NCBI GenBank assembly: GCA_021201665.1
Contig: JAJQEO010000026.1
Span: 1-52,318 of the forward strand
Direction: 5' to 3'
Length of the DNA: 52,318 nt
Origin: Lachnospiraceae bacterium
GTDB lineage: Bacteria > Bacillota > Clostridia > Lachnospirales > Lachnospiraceae
Numbering within the stretch: the stretch's first letter is position 1; each line of letters opens with the position of its first letter. Under the pieces are notes generated by a model. It had not been told where the DNA came from and did not search any database. It saw only the letters and a list, made by a program, of their open reading frames with translations. Made by a program: the position numbers and the translations under genes. Positions 35,244 through 43,146 of the stretch are shown one piece after another.

Positions 35244-35744
35244 ATGACAAAAGAACAGCTGGGGAGCCTGATTCTTGCTTCAGAGGATTCCCTGTATCAT
35301 GTGGCAAAGACTTTGCTGCGGGAGGATGCGGACTGCGCGGATGCAATACAGGAAGCGATTGTAAGCGCTTTTACGAAGCTGCACACACTCCGCAGAGACG
35401 AGTATGCGAAAACATGGCTGACCAGAATCCTGATTAACGAATGCTATAATATCCTGCGAAATCAGAGGCATCTGGTTTCTATTGAGGAACAGGCCATGCC
35501 GGATTGGGAAGCGCCGAAAGGGGATTACTCAGATTTGTATGAGGCATTGGAAAAGCTGCCCGAAGAGATGCGGATCTGCGTAACGCTTTTCTACATGGAA
35601 GGATACAGCGTCCGGGAAATCGCATCCATTCTGGAAGTAAACGAGAATACGATAAAGACCCGTCTTTCGAGGGCAAAGGCAAGACTGCGCAGGGAACTGG
35701 AACAAGGGAATTTTCCAGGCATGGAATCTCTGAAGAACGGTTGA
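35244..35744 (+). CDS. ECF (group 4) RNA polymerase sigma factor
   Basis: The protein has 166 aa with only sigma-2 and sigma-4 regions. Region 2 is about residues 10-75 (EDSLYHVAKTLLREDADCAD then AIQEAIVSAFTKLH); region 4 is about 105-160 with the helix-turn-helix GYSVREIASILEVNENTIKT then RLSRAKARLRRELE. It directs RNA polymerase to a small regulon. The start follows AGAAAGGAACAAAGC. The next gene encodes a membrane-anchored protein in the place of an anti-sigma factor. What signal is sensed is not shown by sequence. Confidence 0.95.
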   Translation: MTKEQLGSLILASEDSLYHVAKTLLREDADCADAIQEAIVSAFTKLHTLRRDEYAKTWLTRILINECYNILRNQRHLVSIEEQAMPDWEAPKGDYSDLYEALEKLPEEMRICVTLFYMEGYSVREIASILEVNENTIKTRLSRAKARLRRELEQGNFPGMESLKNG

Positions 35745-35809
35745 CGGCGTAGTGACGGAATGAAAAAGGAAAACAATGTAAAACTGCCGAAAGATTGAGA
35801 GGTATCTAT

Positions 35810-37366
35810 ATGAATTTAGAAAATTTAAGAGAGGAATTTCCGGAAATGCCGGAAAGTATGCGGACGATGATAGAGCGGGAAGTGGCTGCGCAGATGAGTG
35901 TGGAAACACCCACTCGTAAGGCAGAGCAGCATCAAAAGAACCGAAGTACAGGGCGGAAAAAGGCAGGAAAAACGTTTCTGCTGGTAGCCGCTGCTGCCGC
36001 CATCATGTGTACGACCGTAGCCGCAGGTACGGCCATCCGGGCAAGATTTTTTACGGAGACAGAAGGAGACTATGGGGTAAACATTACCATCGGTCCGGCT
36101 GAGACGGAGACGGACTCCGAAGGCTCGATGGCCGCGATGCTTGACGGACTGGAAGTACCGGAGGAGATTCCGGCAAGTGTGACGGTGGAAGCATCCTATC
36201 TTCCGGAGGGGATGGTGCAGTACGACGACGGCTGGAAGATTGATTATGAGGACGATATCTGGGGCGGAAGCTTCAGCATCACAGAGGAGATCGTGGGTGA
36301 GAATCCCGCAGAAACGCAGATTTCGGAAACCAATGTGGTGGACAGCGAGGAACTGGAACTGAACGGTCACTATGCTCTCTGGCTGGAAAAGGAGTATCTG
36401 GATGACGGTTCTGAAAATACGACGCAGATGCTGTATATCCTCTATCCGGAGGTCTGGCGCATTCTCAGGATTTATTGTATGAATGGTGAGGTGACAAAGG
36501 ACGAGCTGCTTGCGGTCGCGGAAGGACTCGTTGTGACCGGCAGTGAAGAAACAATGCTCCTTGCGGATGCCTATACGATTGACGACAGAGAAACTGACGT
36601 AGAGACAGAGCTGGAGGATTATGATTCTTATGAGGAAAATGGCGCCTACACGGCGGTGGAAGCAGTGGCTGTGGAGGAAAATCTGCATCAGATCGGGGAT
36701 TCCTTTGAGATATCGACCTATTCGGATAGTGAAGCAGATGAGGAGTTTTTCCATACGGTCAGTGTCCGGGTCAGCGAGACCTGGGTATCAGATAATATGA
36801 GTATTCTGGGCGACGACTGGCATAGCATACTGGATTCTGGAATCTATACCAATGACCTGCAGACGTATTCAGACGAAGACGGCAGCCTGCTGCCGATGCA
36901 GATTGACTACGTGAAAGCAGGAGATGGAGTCGATTCTCTGAATACCGTGGTAAAGACCGAGGAAGTGGAACAGAAGCTGATCTGCGCGACGATCGAGTTC
37001 ACCAATAACGGAGATGCCGACCTGCACAATGTCCTGTATCACGCAAACCTGATCACTCTGACAGAGGACTACGATGGCATGATAGCCATTTATGACCGAA
37101 GCACACTTGAGAAGGGAGACTGGGATTACGCGACGATATCCCGCGGCTACGAGATGGACTATTATACCGCCGGCGGAGAGGAAACAAACGGAAGCAATTA
37201 CATTACTGACCTTTCGGCAGGAGAGACTGTCACGGCCACAGTCGCCTGGATTGTGCGTGCGGATGAGATGCCATATCTTTATCTGAACATGGAGGGCGGA
37301 AGCTATCTGATTTATGAGGAGGATCTGGCAACGGGGTATGTTGATTTCCGGTCGCTGGAGAGTTGA
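35810..37366 (+). CDS. Probable membrane-anchored anti-sigma/sensor protein
   Basis: The protein has 518 aa. A cytoplasmic N-terminal segment of about 52 residues (MNLENLREEFPEMPESMRTM) precedes one membrane helix (AGKTFLLVAAAAAIMCTTVAAG, about residues 52-73), followed by a large acidic extracytoplasmic region. The part near residues 120-240 looks like DUF4367-type beta-sheet sensor domains often attached to ECF anti-sigma factors; the last 200 residues include a C-terminal beta-rich domain (CATIEFTNNGDADLHNVLYH) of DUF4352-like appearance. The topology and the sigma gene 65 bases upstream make an anti-sigma role the best guess. The start at 35810 follows GAGAGGTATCTAT. A terminator follows. 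Confidence 0.72.
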   Translation: MNLENLREEFPEMPESMRTMIEREVAAQMSVETPTRKAEQHQKNRSTGRKKAGKTFLLVAAAAAIMCTTVAAGTAIRARFFTETEGDYGVNITIGPAETETDSEGSMAAMLDGLEVPEEIPASVTVEASYLPEGMVQYDDGWKIDYEDDIWGGSFSITEEIVGENPAETQISETNVVDSEELELNGHYALWLEKEYLDDGSENTTQMLYILYPEVWRILRIYCMNGEVTKDELLAVAEGLVVTGSEETMLLADAYTIDDRETDVETELEDYDSYEENGAYTAVEAVAVEENLHQIGDSFEISTYSDSEADEEFFHTVSVRVSETWVSDNMSILGDDWHSILDSGIYTNDLQTYSDEDGSLLPMQIDYVKAGDGVDSLNTVVKTEEVEQKLICATIEFTNNGDADLHNVLYHANLITLTEDYDGMIAIYDRSTLEKGDWDYATISRGYEMDYYTAGGEETNGSNYITDLSAGETVTATVAWIVRADEMPYLYLNMEGGSYLIYEEDLATGYVDFRSLES

Positions 37367-37442
37367 AACATTTAGTTGAAGCAGCTTCCCAGGTGAGATG
37401 TAACCGCGAGAACAAAATGTAATTGAAAAAAGTAGATTTGAT

Positions 37443-37483
37443 CGAAAGCCTTGGATGATGTATGCAAGGCTTTCGGTTATTTT
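37443..37483 (+). terminator. Terminator after the ECF sigma/anti-sigma pair
   Basis: CGAAAGCCTTG (37443-37453) pairs with CAAGGCTTTCG (37465-37475), followed by GTTATTTT. The rest of the 490-base gap to 37858 holds no supported gene; only a hairpin CCGGCGTCA/TGACGCCGG at 37735-37755 stands out. Confidence 0.8.
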
Positions 37484-37858
37484 AACATTATCTGTAGATG
37501 GTTTGCTATGGCGGGAAGCGACAATATTTTGTGCAAAGCTGGCAGCTACGCAACTTGTAAGAATACTCAGTAAAATCAAAGGTTTTTACATGTCTTTCAA
37601 AGAAGAGTTTTCGTAATGATTGAATTCGGCGGCGTTTAACTTTATCTGTCACGATTTTTTTCATACATATACAAAAGTGCTGCAAATAAATCCGAATGAA
37701 AATTATTTAGGAAGAGAATGGTATAAAGAGGAAACCGGCGTCAGTCTGACGCCGGCCAGATCTGTGAGATGTCGCTGTCGATCATCATGGAATAATTGGT
37801 ATAGTAGACGACAAAGCCGGGCTTTGCACCATTTCTAATTTTAACTGCGGCACCGGAG

Positions 37859-38203
37859 TTAGTTTTCTGCTCCGGGCGCCTCGGAAAAGAGGCTGTACAG
37901 TTCAATCATACTCATCATCTGCAAAGCCTGGTCAAGCATTTCCTGTTCTTTTCCCTCGCAGTGTTCTCTGACGTCCGTCAGGATGTCGAGTATATCTTCC
38001 CCTTCTTCGGGCGGTCCGGCGGCTGTATCAGCAGCCTTCAGCGAGTGGGAAGCCTGACTGTAGTACTGCATGACATTTTTCAACTCCATAAATTTGATCA
38101 GCACGGAAAGCATCTGCTGATCGCGCATGGATAGATGCGGCAGGATGGCCTTGACCAGTTGCAAATGATTTTGATTGGCGATCTGATCCAGCCAGGTAAG
38201 CAT
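37859..38203 (-). CDS. Small helical protein of unknown function (intact paralogue)
   Basis: The protein has 114 aa beginning MLTWLDQIANQNHLQLVKAI, with MRDQQMLSVLIKFMELKNVM and a C-terminal QALQMMSMIELYSLFSE. It is almost entirely predicted helix, with no signal peptide or membrane segment. GGAGGGAG lies upstream of the start. A close but frameshifted copy lies at 34082-34415 with about 450 bases of duplicated flank, so the ECF module and AbrB-like gene are bracketed by the duplication. I do not recognise the family. Confidence 0.7.
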   Translation of the reverse strand: MLTWLDQIANQNHLQLVKAILPHLSMRDQQMLSVLIKFMELKNVMQYYSQASHSLKAADTAAGPPEEGEDILDILTDVREHCEGKEQEMLDQALQMMSMIELYSLFSEAPGAEN

Positions 38204-38384
38204 CCGTTCGCTCCCTCCTGGGCTCTGGACAGCCGGAAGCGGCAGCCATGCATTTGGTCTTATCCTATGCGGCCGAAAGCTGCTTTATGACAACTGCGGA
38301 GAAATGCAGATTTCGGAGCTTGTATTCCAAAAAAGAATAGATATCCATGCAAACTTTGAATAGCCAAATAACCCCCGGTGGGGC

Positions 38385-38413
38385 TTGTGCCCCAAAATCC
38401 AGAGAACTATAAT
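38385..38413 (+). promoter_or_regulatory. Promoter of the nik-like transporter operon
   Basis: TTGTGC (38385-38390) and TATAAT (38408-38413) are 17 bases apart. The -10 box sits inside the dyad GAGAA-CTATAA-TTCTC (38402-38417), which could be an operator. No NikR-like dyad was recognised. Confidence 0.65.
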
Positions 38414-38484
38414 TCTCTTAAATTTAAAGTGCTTTGTGACCTGTCTGAAAGAGGATAGTTCATAACAGAAACCACAGGAGGCAA

Positions 38485-40035
38485 ATGATGAAAAGAAAAT
38501 TATTTACAAAGCTGCTTGTTACTGGTGCGCTGATCACGGCGGTCACTGCGGGATCCGCACTGGTATCTCAGGCGTCCGGACATATGGTGTTCGGGCAGAC
38601 TCAGACCTACAGCTCCCTTGATCCGAGCAACGAGTACGATGGCTGGATGATCGAGCGTGCGGGCGTTGGTGAGACACTGACAAAGCTGGACACTTCCATG
38701 AATACGGTCGGCTGGCTGGTCGAGGACGACTATTCGGTATCCGAGGACGGACTGACCTGGACATTTACGATCAAGGACGAAGTGTGCTTCTCAAACGGGA
38801 CAAAGCTGACGGCGGAGCTTGCGATGGCGTCGATCCAGTATGATTTTGACAATTCAGCCAGAGCGGCGGATTTCTTCTCTCTGGATTCCATGACAGCGGA
38901 CGGTCAGGTACTCACGATTACGACAACTGAACCGGCTCCGACCCTCCCGGGCATGCTGGCTGACCCGTTTTTCGTGATTTTTGATACATCAGTGGACATC
39001 ACAAATATCGCGGATGATGGACCGGTCTGCACCGGCCCGTATGTGATTGAGAGCAACGATCAGATTTCCATGACACTGAATGTGGTAAAAAATGAGAATT
39101 ACTGGGATGGAGAGCCGCAGCTGGATTCGATCGAGTTTCTGCAGTTCCAGGATCCGTCGGTTATGAATCTCTCCTTCCAGGCGGGTGAACTGGATGCCTG
39201 CTATGGCCTGAGTACTTCTGACGCGGCAGCTTATATTGACGATGATAATTATATTCTGGAAATGTGTAACGGACTTCGCACGGACTGGGGTCTGATGAAC
39301 CAGAACGGCCTTCTGGCAGATAAGTCTCTGCGCATTGCGCTGCTGGAATGCCTGGATATGGAGACCATCTGTGCAGTACAGCTGAACGGGATGTTCGTAG
39401 CAGGCAATACACCGTTTGCTTCCGAAGCACTCGGCGTAAATGATATGGAGAACCCATATTCCTATGATCTGGAGGATGCGGCGGCAGTTCTTGCAGAAGC
39501 AGGGTATGCCGACACGGATGGCGACGGCATCATCGAGACGGCGGACGGTACGCCGGTAGTCCTGGAAGTGTACTCCTACACGACCAGAGCGGAGCTGCCG
39601 ATCATCTGTGAGGCGCTTCAGTATGCGGCTGGCACCCTGGGAATCCAGCTGAACCTGAATTATGTGCAGGATCTTTGGGCAGATACGATCCAGAACGGAA
39701 GCTATGACATCTGTGTTTTCAACAGCAGCGGATTCCACTCCGGAGATGCGGCAGTGTTCTTGCAGCAGTACTTCAAGAGCGACGCGGTCTACAATGCGTA
39801 TGGATACGCAAACGAAGAAGTAGATGCGCTGATCACTTCCCTCGAAAACGTATTTGATACGGACGAGCGTGTGGAGGTTGAACGCGAAATCTCACAGATT
39901 CTGATGGATGACGCATGCTGCGCGTTCTACAGCTACCCGACGATCTACATCGCGGCGAAGAACACGGTAAGCGGTCTTGAGTGCACACCGGCGGATTATT
40001 ACTGGATCACGGCGGATGTAGCAATGGCAGAGTAA
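38485..40035 (+). CDS. Family 5 ABC substrate-binding protein, nickel-type (NikA-like)
   Basis: The protein has 516 aa. It carries a signal peptide (MMKRKLFTKLLVTGALITAV, cleaved near SQA-SG) with no lipobox cysteine. The mature N-terminus YSSLDPSNEYDGWMIERAGV, GETLTKLD and SEDGLTWTFTIKDEVCFSNG are typical of family 5 binders in the nickel/peptide group. Context favours nickel: the permease and ATPase genes follow and a urease operon lies convergent. A dipeptide or metallophore-complex binder cannot be excluded. The start follows AGGAGGCAA; an alternative ATG is three bases downstream. The next gene is 270 bases on, separated by a family B repeat. Confidence 0.82.
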   Translation: MMKRKLFTKLLVTGALITAVTAGSALVSQASGHMVFGQTQTYSSLDPSNEYDGWMIERAGVGETLTKLDTSMNTVGWLVEDDYSVSEDGLTWTFTIKDEVCFSNGTKLTAELAMASIQYDFDNSARAADFFSLDSMTADGQVLTITTTEPAPTLPGMLADPFFVIFDTSVDITNIADDGPVCTGPYVIESNDQISMTLNVVKNENYWDGEPQLDSIEFLQFQDPSVMNLSFQAGELDACYGLSTSDAAAYIDDDNYILEMCNGLRTDWGLMNQNGLLADKSLRIALLECLDMETICAVQLNGMFVAGNTPFASEALGVNDMENPYSYDLEDAAAVLAEAGYADTDGDGIIETADGTPVVLEVYSYTTRAELPIICEALQYAAGTLGIQLNLNYVQDLWADTIQNGSYDICVFNSSGFHSGDAAVFLQQYFKSDAVYNAYGYANEEVDALITSLENVFDTDERVEVEREISQILMDDACCAFYSYPTIYIAAKNTVSGLECTPADYYWITADVAMAE

Positions 40036-40189
40036 CCATTTTTTCTGAATATTGATAGACGCAGCAGACGGCTGTTTGGCTGGGCGGCTGCGAACAATAT
40101 GCAATCAGTATTTATTATTGAATGCCGGACCTGGAGAGGCAGATAGGTAGCTATCTGCTTCTCTTTCCACATATTTGATATATATGGAA

Positions 40190-40274
40190 GCCGCGCAATT
40201 GAAAATCGGAACTTTCTTCGCGCATGGTATATCCCGTACGAAGTGCGGGATGCCACCCCGGCGAGGAGCGCGGC
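40190..40274 (+). repeat. Family B structured element, copy 3, between nikA- and nikB-like genes
   Basis: The outer stem GCCGCGC (40190-40196) pairs with GCGCGGC (40268-40274). The core GGTATATCCC GTACGAAGTGC GGGATGCC forms the GAA-triloop hairpin, with ACCCCGGCGAGG after it. It is inverted relative to the copy at 32277. It lies in the transcribed gap between the binding protein and permease genes. Confidence 0.82.
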
Positions 40275-40309
40275 ACACAGACAGGATCTTATCGGTTCAG
40301 GAGGACATT

Positions 40310-41449
40310 ATGAACGCGAGACAAATCAGGAAACGGCTCGTTCAGATGGTGATCGTTCTTATCGGGATCAGTTTCTTCACTTTTATATTGACATATCTGT
40401 CGCCGGGGGATCCGGTGACGGCCATGTATTCCGCCAGCGGCTCCATGCCGAGCGAGGCGGTACTGGAGGCGACCAGGGAGGAGCTGGGTCTGAATGATCC
40501 GTTTCTGGTCCAGTACTGGAACTGGCTGACCGGCTGCCTGCGGGGAGATTTCGGGACCTCTTATTCCATGCACAAGCCGGTGCTTCAGCTCTTATCCTCG
40601 CGTCTGATGCCGACATTAAAGCTGGCCTTTGCCTCTTTGCTGATTATGCTGATTTTTTCTGTGCCGCTGGGGATGCTCTCCGCTGTGTACAGGGGAAAGC
40701 CGATTGATTATCTGGTGCGCGGGATTACCTTTTTCGGTGTTTCCATGCCGAACTTCTGGGTTGGTATGCTTTTGCTGTATCTGTTTGCAATCCAGCTGAA
40801 GATACTTCCGGTGGTATCTTCCGGTCAGGGCTTTAAGAAGATCATCCTGCCGGCGCTCACGCTCGCGTTTGCGATGATGGGAAAATATACCAGGCAGGTG
40901 CGCACAGCCGTGCTGGAGGAGCTGAATCAGGATTATGTGATCGGCGCAAGAGCCAGAGGCGTGAAAGAGAGTACCATTCTTTGGCGGCACGTGTTCCCGA
41001 ACGCACTGCTTCCGCTTGTGACCATGCTGGGTCTCTCCCTGGGATCTCTGCTGGGCGGTACCGCCGTGGTAGAGGTGATTTTCTCTTATCAGGGCCTTGG
41101 AAATCTGGCTGTGACTTCCATCAGCGCGAGGGATTATCCTATGATACAGGGGTATGTACTCTGGATTGCCCTTATTTATATGGGGATCAACCTGATTGTT
41201 GATATTTCCTATGATTATCTGGATCCGAGAATCCGGGAGAGCCAGAAGACGCCGGCCGGAAGGAGAAAAGCCAAAGCACCGATGACGGTTTCTGCTGCAG
41301 GCTGGAAGCGCCCCCTCGCTTCGCGAACGGCGACACTGGAAAATGCCTCCGGGACAGGAAATAAGGTATCCTCAGGCTCCGCAGATTCCTCCCTGCCACA
41401 TATTACGGATGCTGCCTCTGGTGCGGGCACAGGATCGGAGGGCAGATAA
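40310..41449 (+). CDS. Nickel/peptide ABC transporter permease (NikB/DppB-like)
   Basis: The protein has 379 aa with six membrane helices. The N-terminal part is typical: ARQIRKRLVQMVIVLIGISF, then TYLSPGDPVTAMY and LGLNDPFLVQYWNWL. The EAA loop is YVIGARARGVKESTILWRHV near residue 216. After the normal end DYLDPRI, a tail of about 65 residues is extra and includes part of a family E repeat (WKRPLASRTATLE). The start at 40310 has AGGAGG five bases upstream; a longer frame reaches into the family B repeat and is rejected. Confidence 0.9.
   Translation: MNARQIRKRLVQMVIVLIGISFFTFILTYLSPGDPVTAMYSASGSMPSEAVLEATREELGLNDPFLVQYWNWLTGCLRGDFGTSYSMHKPVLQLLSSRLMPTLKLAFASLLIMLIFSVPLGMLSAVYRGKPIDYLVRGITFFGVSMPNFWVGMLLLYLFAIQLKILPVVSSGQGFKKIILPALTLAFAMMGKYTRQVRTAVLEELNQDYVIGARARGVKESTILWRHVFPNALLPLVTMLGLSLGSLLGGTAVVEVIFSYQGLGNLAVTSISARDYPMIQGYVLWIALIYMGINLIVDISYDYLDPRIRESQKTPAGRRKAKAPMTVSAAGWKRPLASRTATLENASGTGNKVSSGSADSSLPHITDAASGAGTGSEGR
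41304..41340 (+). repeat. Family E repeat inside the nikB-like gene (short form)
   Basis: GGAAGCGCCCCCTCGCT joins directly to TCGCGAACGGCGACACT. The same two blocks occur in the nikE-like gene, where 39 extra bases separate them. Here the codons read tgg aag cgc ccc, one frame away from the frame used there. Confidence 0.85.
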
Positions 41450-41453
41450 GCAT

Positions 41454-42281
41454 ATGAGTGAGAAATTAAAGGTTTTCAGAAAAAACAAACAGTTTACCTT
41501 CTGCCTGCTGATGGTGCTTGGCATTATACTGGTGGCGGTCTTTGCGCCGCTGATCGCGACACATGATCCGGCGGAGGCCATCCTGACAGACGCCCTGCAG
41601 TCACCGGGCAGAGAGCATCTGTTCGGCACGGACAAGCTGGGACGCGATCTCTTTTCCCGAGTGATCTACGGCACGCGGGTTTCCGTGTCCTCCGCGCTGA
41701 TCCTGGTTGCCTGTATTTTTACGGTCGGAAGTATTCTTGGGATTATTGCAGGCTATTTTGGCGGATGGGTGGACGCCGTCATCATGCGGATCGCTGATAT
41801 GATGATTGCGTTCCCGGGCATGGTGCTTGCGATTGCGGTCGCCGGTATCCTTGGAGCGAACATTACGAACGCTGTGATCGCGATCACAATCGTCAGCTGG
41901 ACAAAATACGCGCGCCTGGCCCGCAGCCTGGTGCTGAAAATGAAGAATTGTGATTATGTCGCGGCAGCCCGCATAACGGGCTCAAAGACCGGGCATATTC
42001 TCTGGAAATATATGTTTCCAAACACCCTGCCGACCCTGATCATCACGGCGGCTACGGATATCGGAAGTATGATGCTGGAGCTGGCAGCGCTCTCGTTTCT
42101 GGGATTTGGGGCACAGGCTCCGACACCGGAATGGGGCCTGATGCTGAGTGAAGGCCGGAGCTATATGCAGACCGCTCCGTGGCTGATGCTCTATCCGGGT
42201 CTGGCAATCCTGATTGTCGTGATCGTTTTCAACCTTCTTGGAGACAGCCTGCGGGATGTGCTGGATCCGAGAGAGGAGTGA
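41454..42281 (+). CDS. Nickel/peptide ABC transporter permease (NikC/DppC-like)
   Basis: The protein has 275 aa. It starts MSEKLKVFRKNKQFTFCLLM and has the family pattern FAPLIATHDPAEAILTDALQ, then SPGREHLFGTDKLGRDLFSR, and the EAA loop YVAAARITGSKTGHILWKYM near residue 165. The C-terminus FNLLGDSLRDVLDPRE is standard. The start at 41454 follows GGAGGGCAGATAAGC and is four bases after the nikB-like stop. Confidence 0.93.
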   Translation: MSEKLKVFRKNKQFTFCLLMVLGIILVAVFAPLIATHDPAEAILTDALQSPGREHLFGTDKLGRDLFSRVIYGTRVSVSSALILVACIFTVGSILGIIAGYFGGWVDAVIMRIADMMIAFPGMVLAIAVAGILGANITNAVIAITIVSWTKYARLARSLVLKMKNCDYVAAARITGSKTGHILWKYMFPNTLPTLIITAATDIGSMMLELAALSFLGFGAQAPTPEWGLMLSEGRSYMQTAPWLMLYPGLAILIVVIVFNLLGDSLRDVLDPREE

Positions 42282-42348
42282 AGCGCTTGTGCGGTTGCTG
42301 TCTGCTTCACGGGCGGACGGCTAAGAGTAAAAGGGAAGGGCAGTGAAA

Positions 42349-43146
42349 ATGGATTTATTAAATATAAACGATATTTCCGTGACCTACGGGAAAAATCCGA
42401 AACCGACGATCGAGCACTTCAGCCTTGACATGAAGGAGGGGGAGATCGTCAGTATCGTAGGAGAGAGCGGGAGCGGCAAGACGACTGTGATCCGGGCGGT
42501 GCTCGGACTTCTTCCGGGAGGAGGAAGAGTGCAGCAGGGCGACATTCTGTTTGAGGGAAATTCTCTGCTGAACCTGGATAAAAAGCAGTGGAGAGATCTG
42601 CGCGGCTCTGACATTTCCATGATCTTTCAGGATTCCGGGGCAATGATCAATCCGATCCGCCGGGTCGGCGACCAGTTTGTGGAATATATCCGTACGCATC
42701 AAAAGATGCCGAAAAAAGAGGCCTGGGAGAAGGGCGTGGAAATGCTGGAAAAAATGCGGCTCCCGGATGGCGACAACATTATGAAAAGCTACCCCTTCCA
42801 GCTTTCAGGAGGTATGCGGCAGCGTGTGGGCATCGCTATGGCGATGACGTTTCAGCCGAAGCTTCTGCTGGCGGATGAGCCGACGAGCGCTCTGGATGTG
42901 ACGGCACAGGCTCAGATTGTCCGGCAGTTCATGGAGCTCCGCGAGGAATATGGTACTTCCATGATCATAGTCACTCACAATATCGGCGTTGCGGCTTATA
43001 TGGCGGATCAGCTGATCGTGATGCAGCATGGAAAGGTTGTGGATGCCGGAAGCCGGGAATCCGTGATGCGCAGTCCGAAGGACGACTACACCAGGAACCT
43101 GTTGGCTGCTGTGCCGGAACTGGAGGGAAAACGTTATGTCTCATGA
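42349..43146 (+). CDS. Nickel/peptide ABC transporter ATPase (NikD/DppD-like)
   Basis: The protein has 265 aa. Walker A GESGSGKTT (near residue 38), Q-loop FQDSG, the signature LSGGMRQRVGIAMAM, Walker B LLLADEPTSALD and the switch His in VTHNIG are all present. It lacks the long C-terminal oligopeptide domain, as NikD does. The start at 42349 is chosen over a GTG two codons earlier because AAGGGAAGGG is better spaced. It overlaps the nikE-like gene by 11 bases. Confidence 0.92.
   Translation: MDLLNINDISVTYGKNPKPTIEHFSLDMKEGEIVSIVGESGSGKTTVIRAVLGLLPGGGRVQQGDILFEGNSLLNLDKKQWRDLRGSDISMIFQDSGAMINPIRRVGDQFVEYIRTHQKMPKKEAWEKGVEMLEKMRLPDGDNIMKSYPFQLSGGMRQRVGIAMAMTFQPKLLLADEPTSALDVTAQAQIVRQFMELREEYGTSMIIVTHNIGVAAYMADQLIVMQHGKVVDAGSRESVMRSPKDDYTRNLLAAVPELEGKRYVS

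Noticed and set aside
40175..40309. Upstream extension of the nikB-like gene
   Set aside because: It would translate the family B repeat; the same peptide appears from the repeat copy at 32277, and a good ribosome binding site is at 40299-40304 before the internal ATG.
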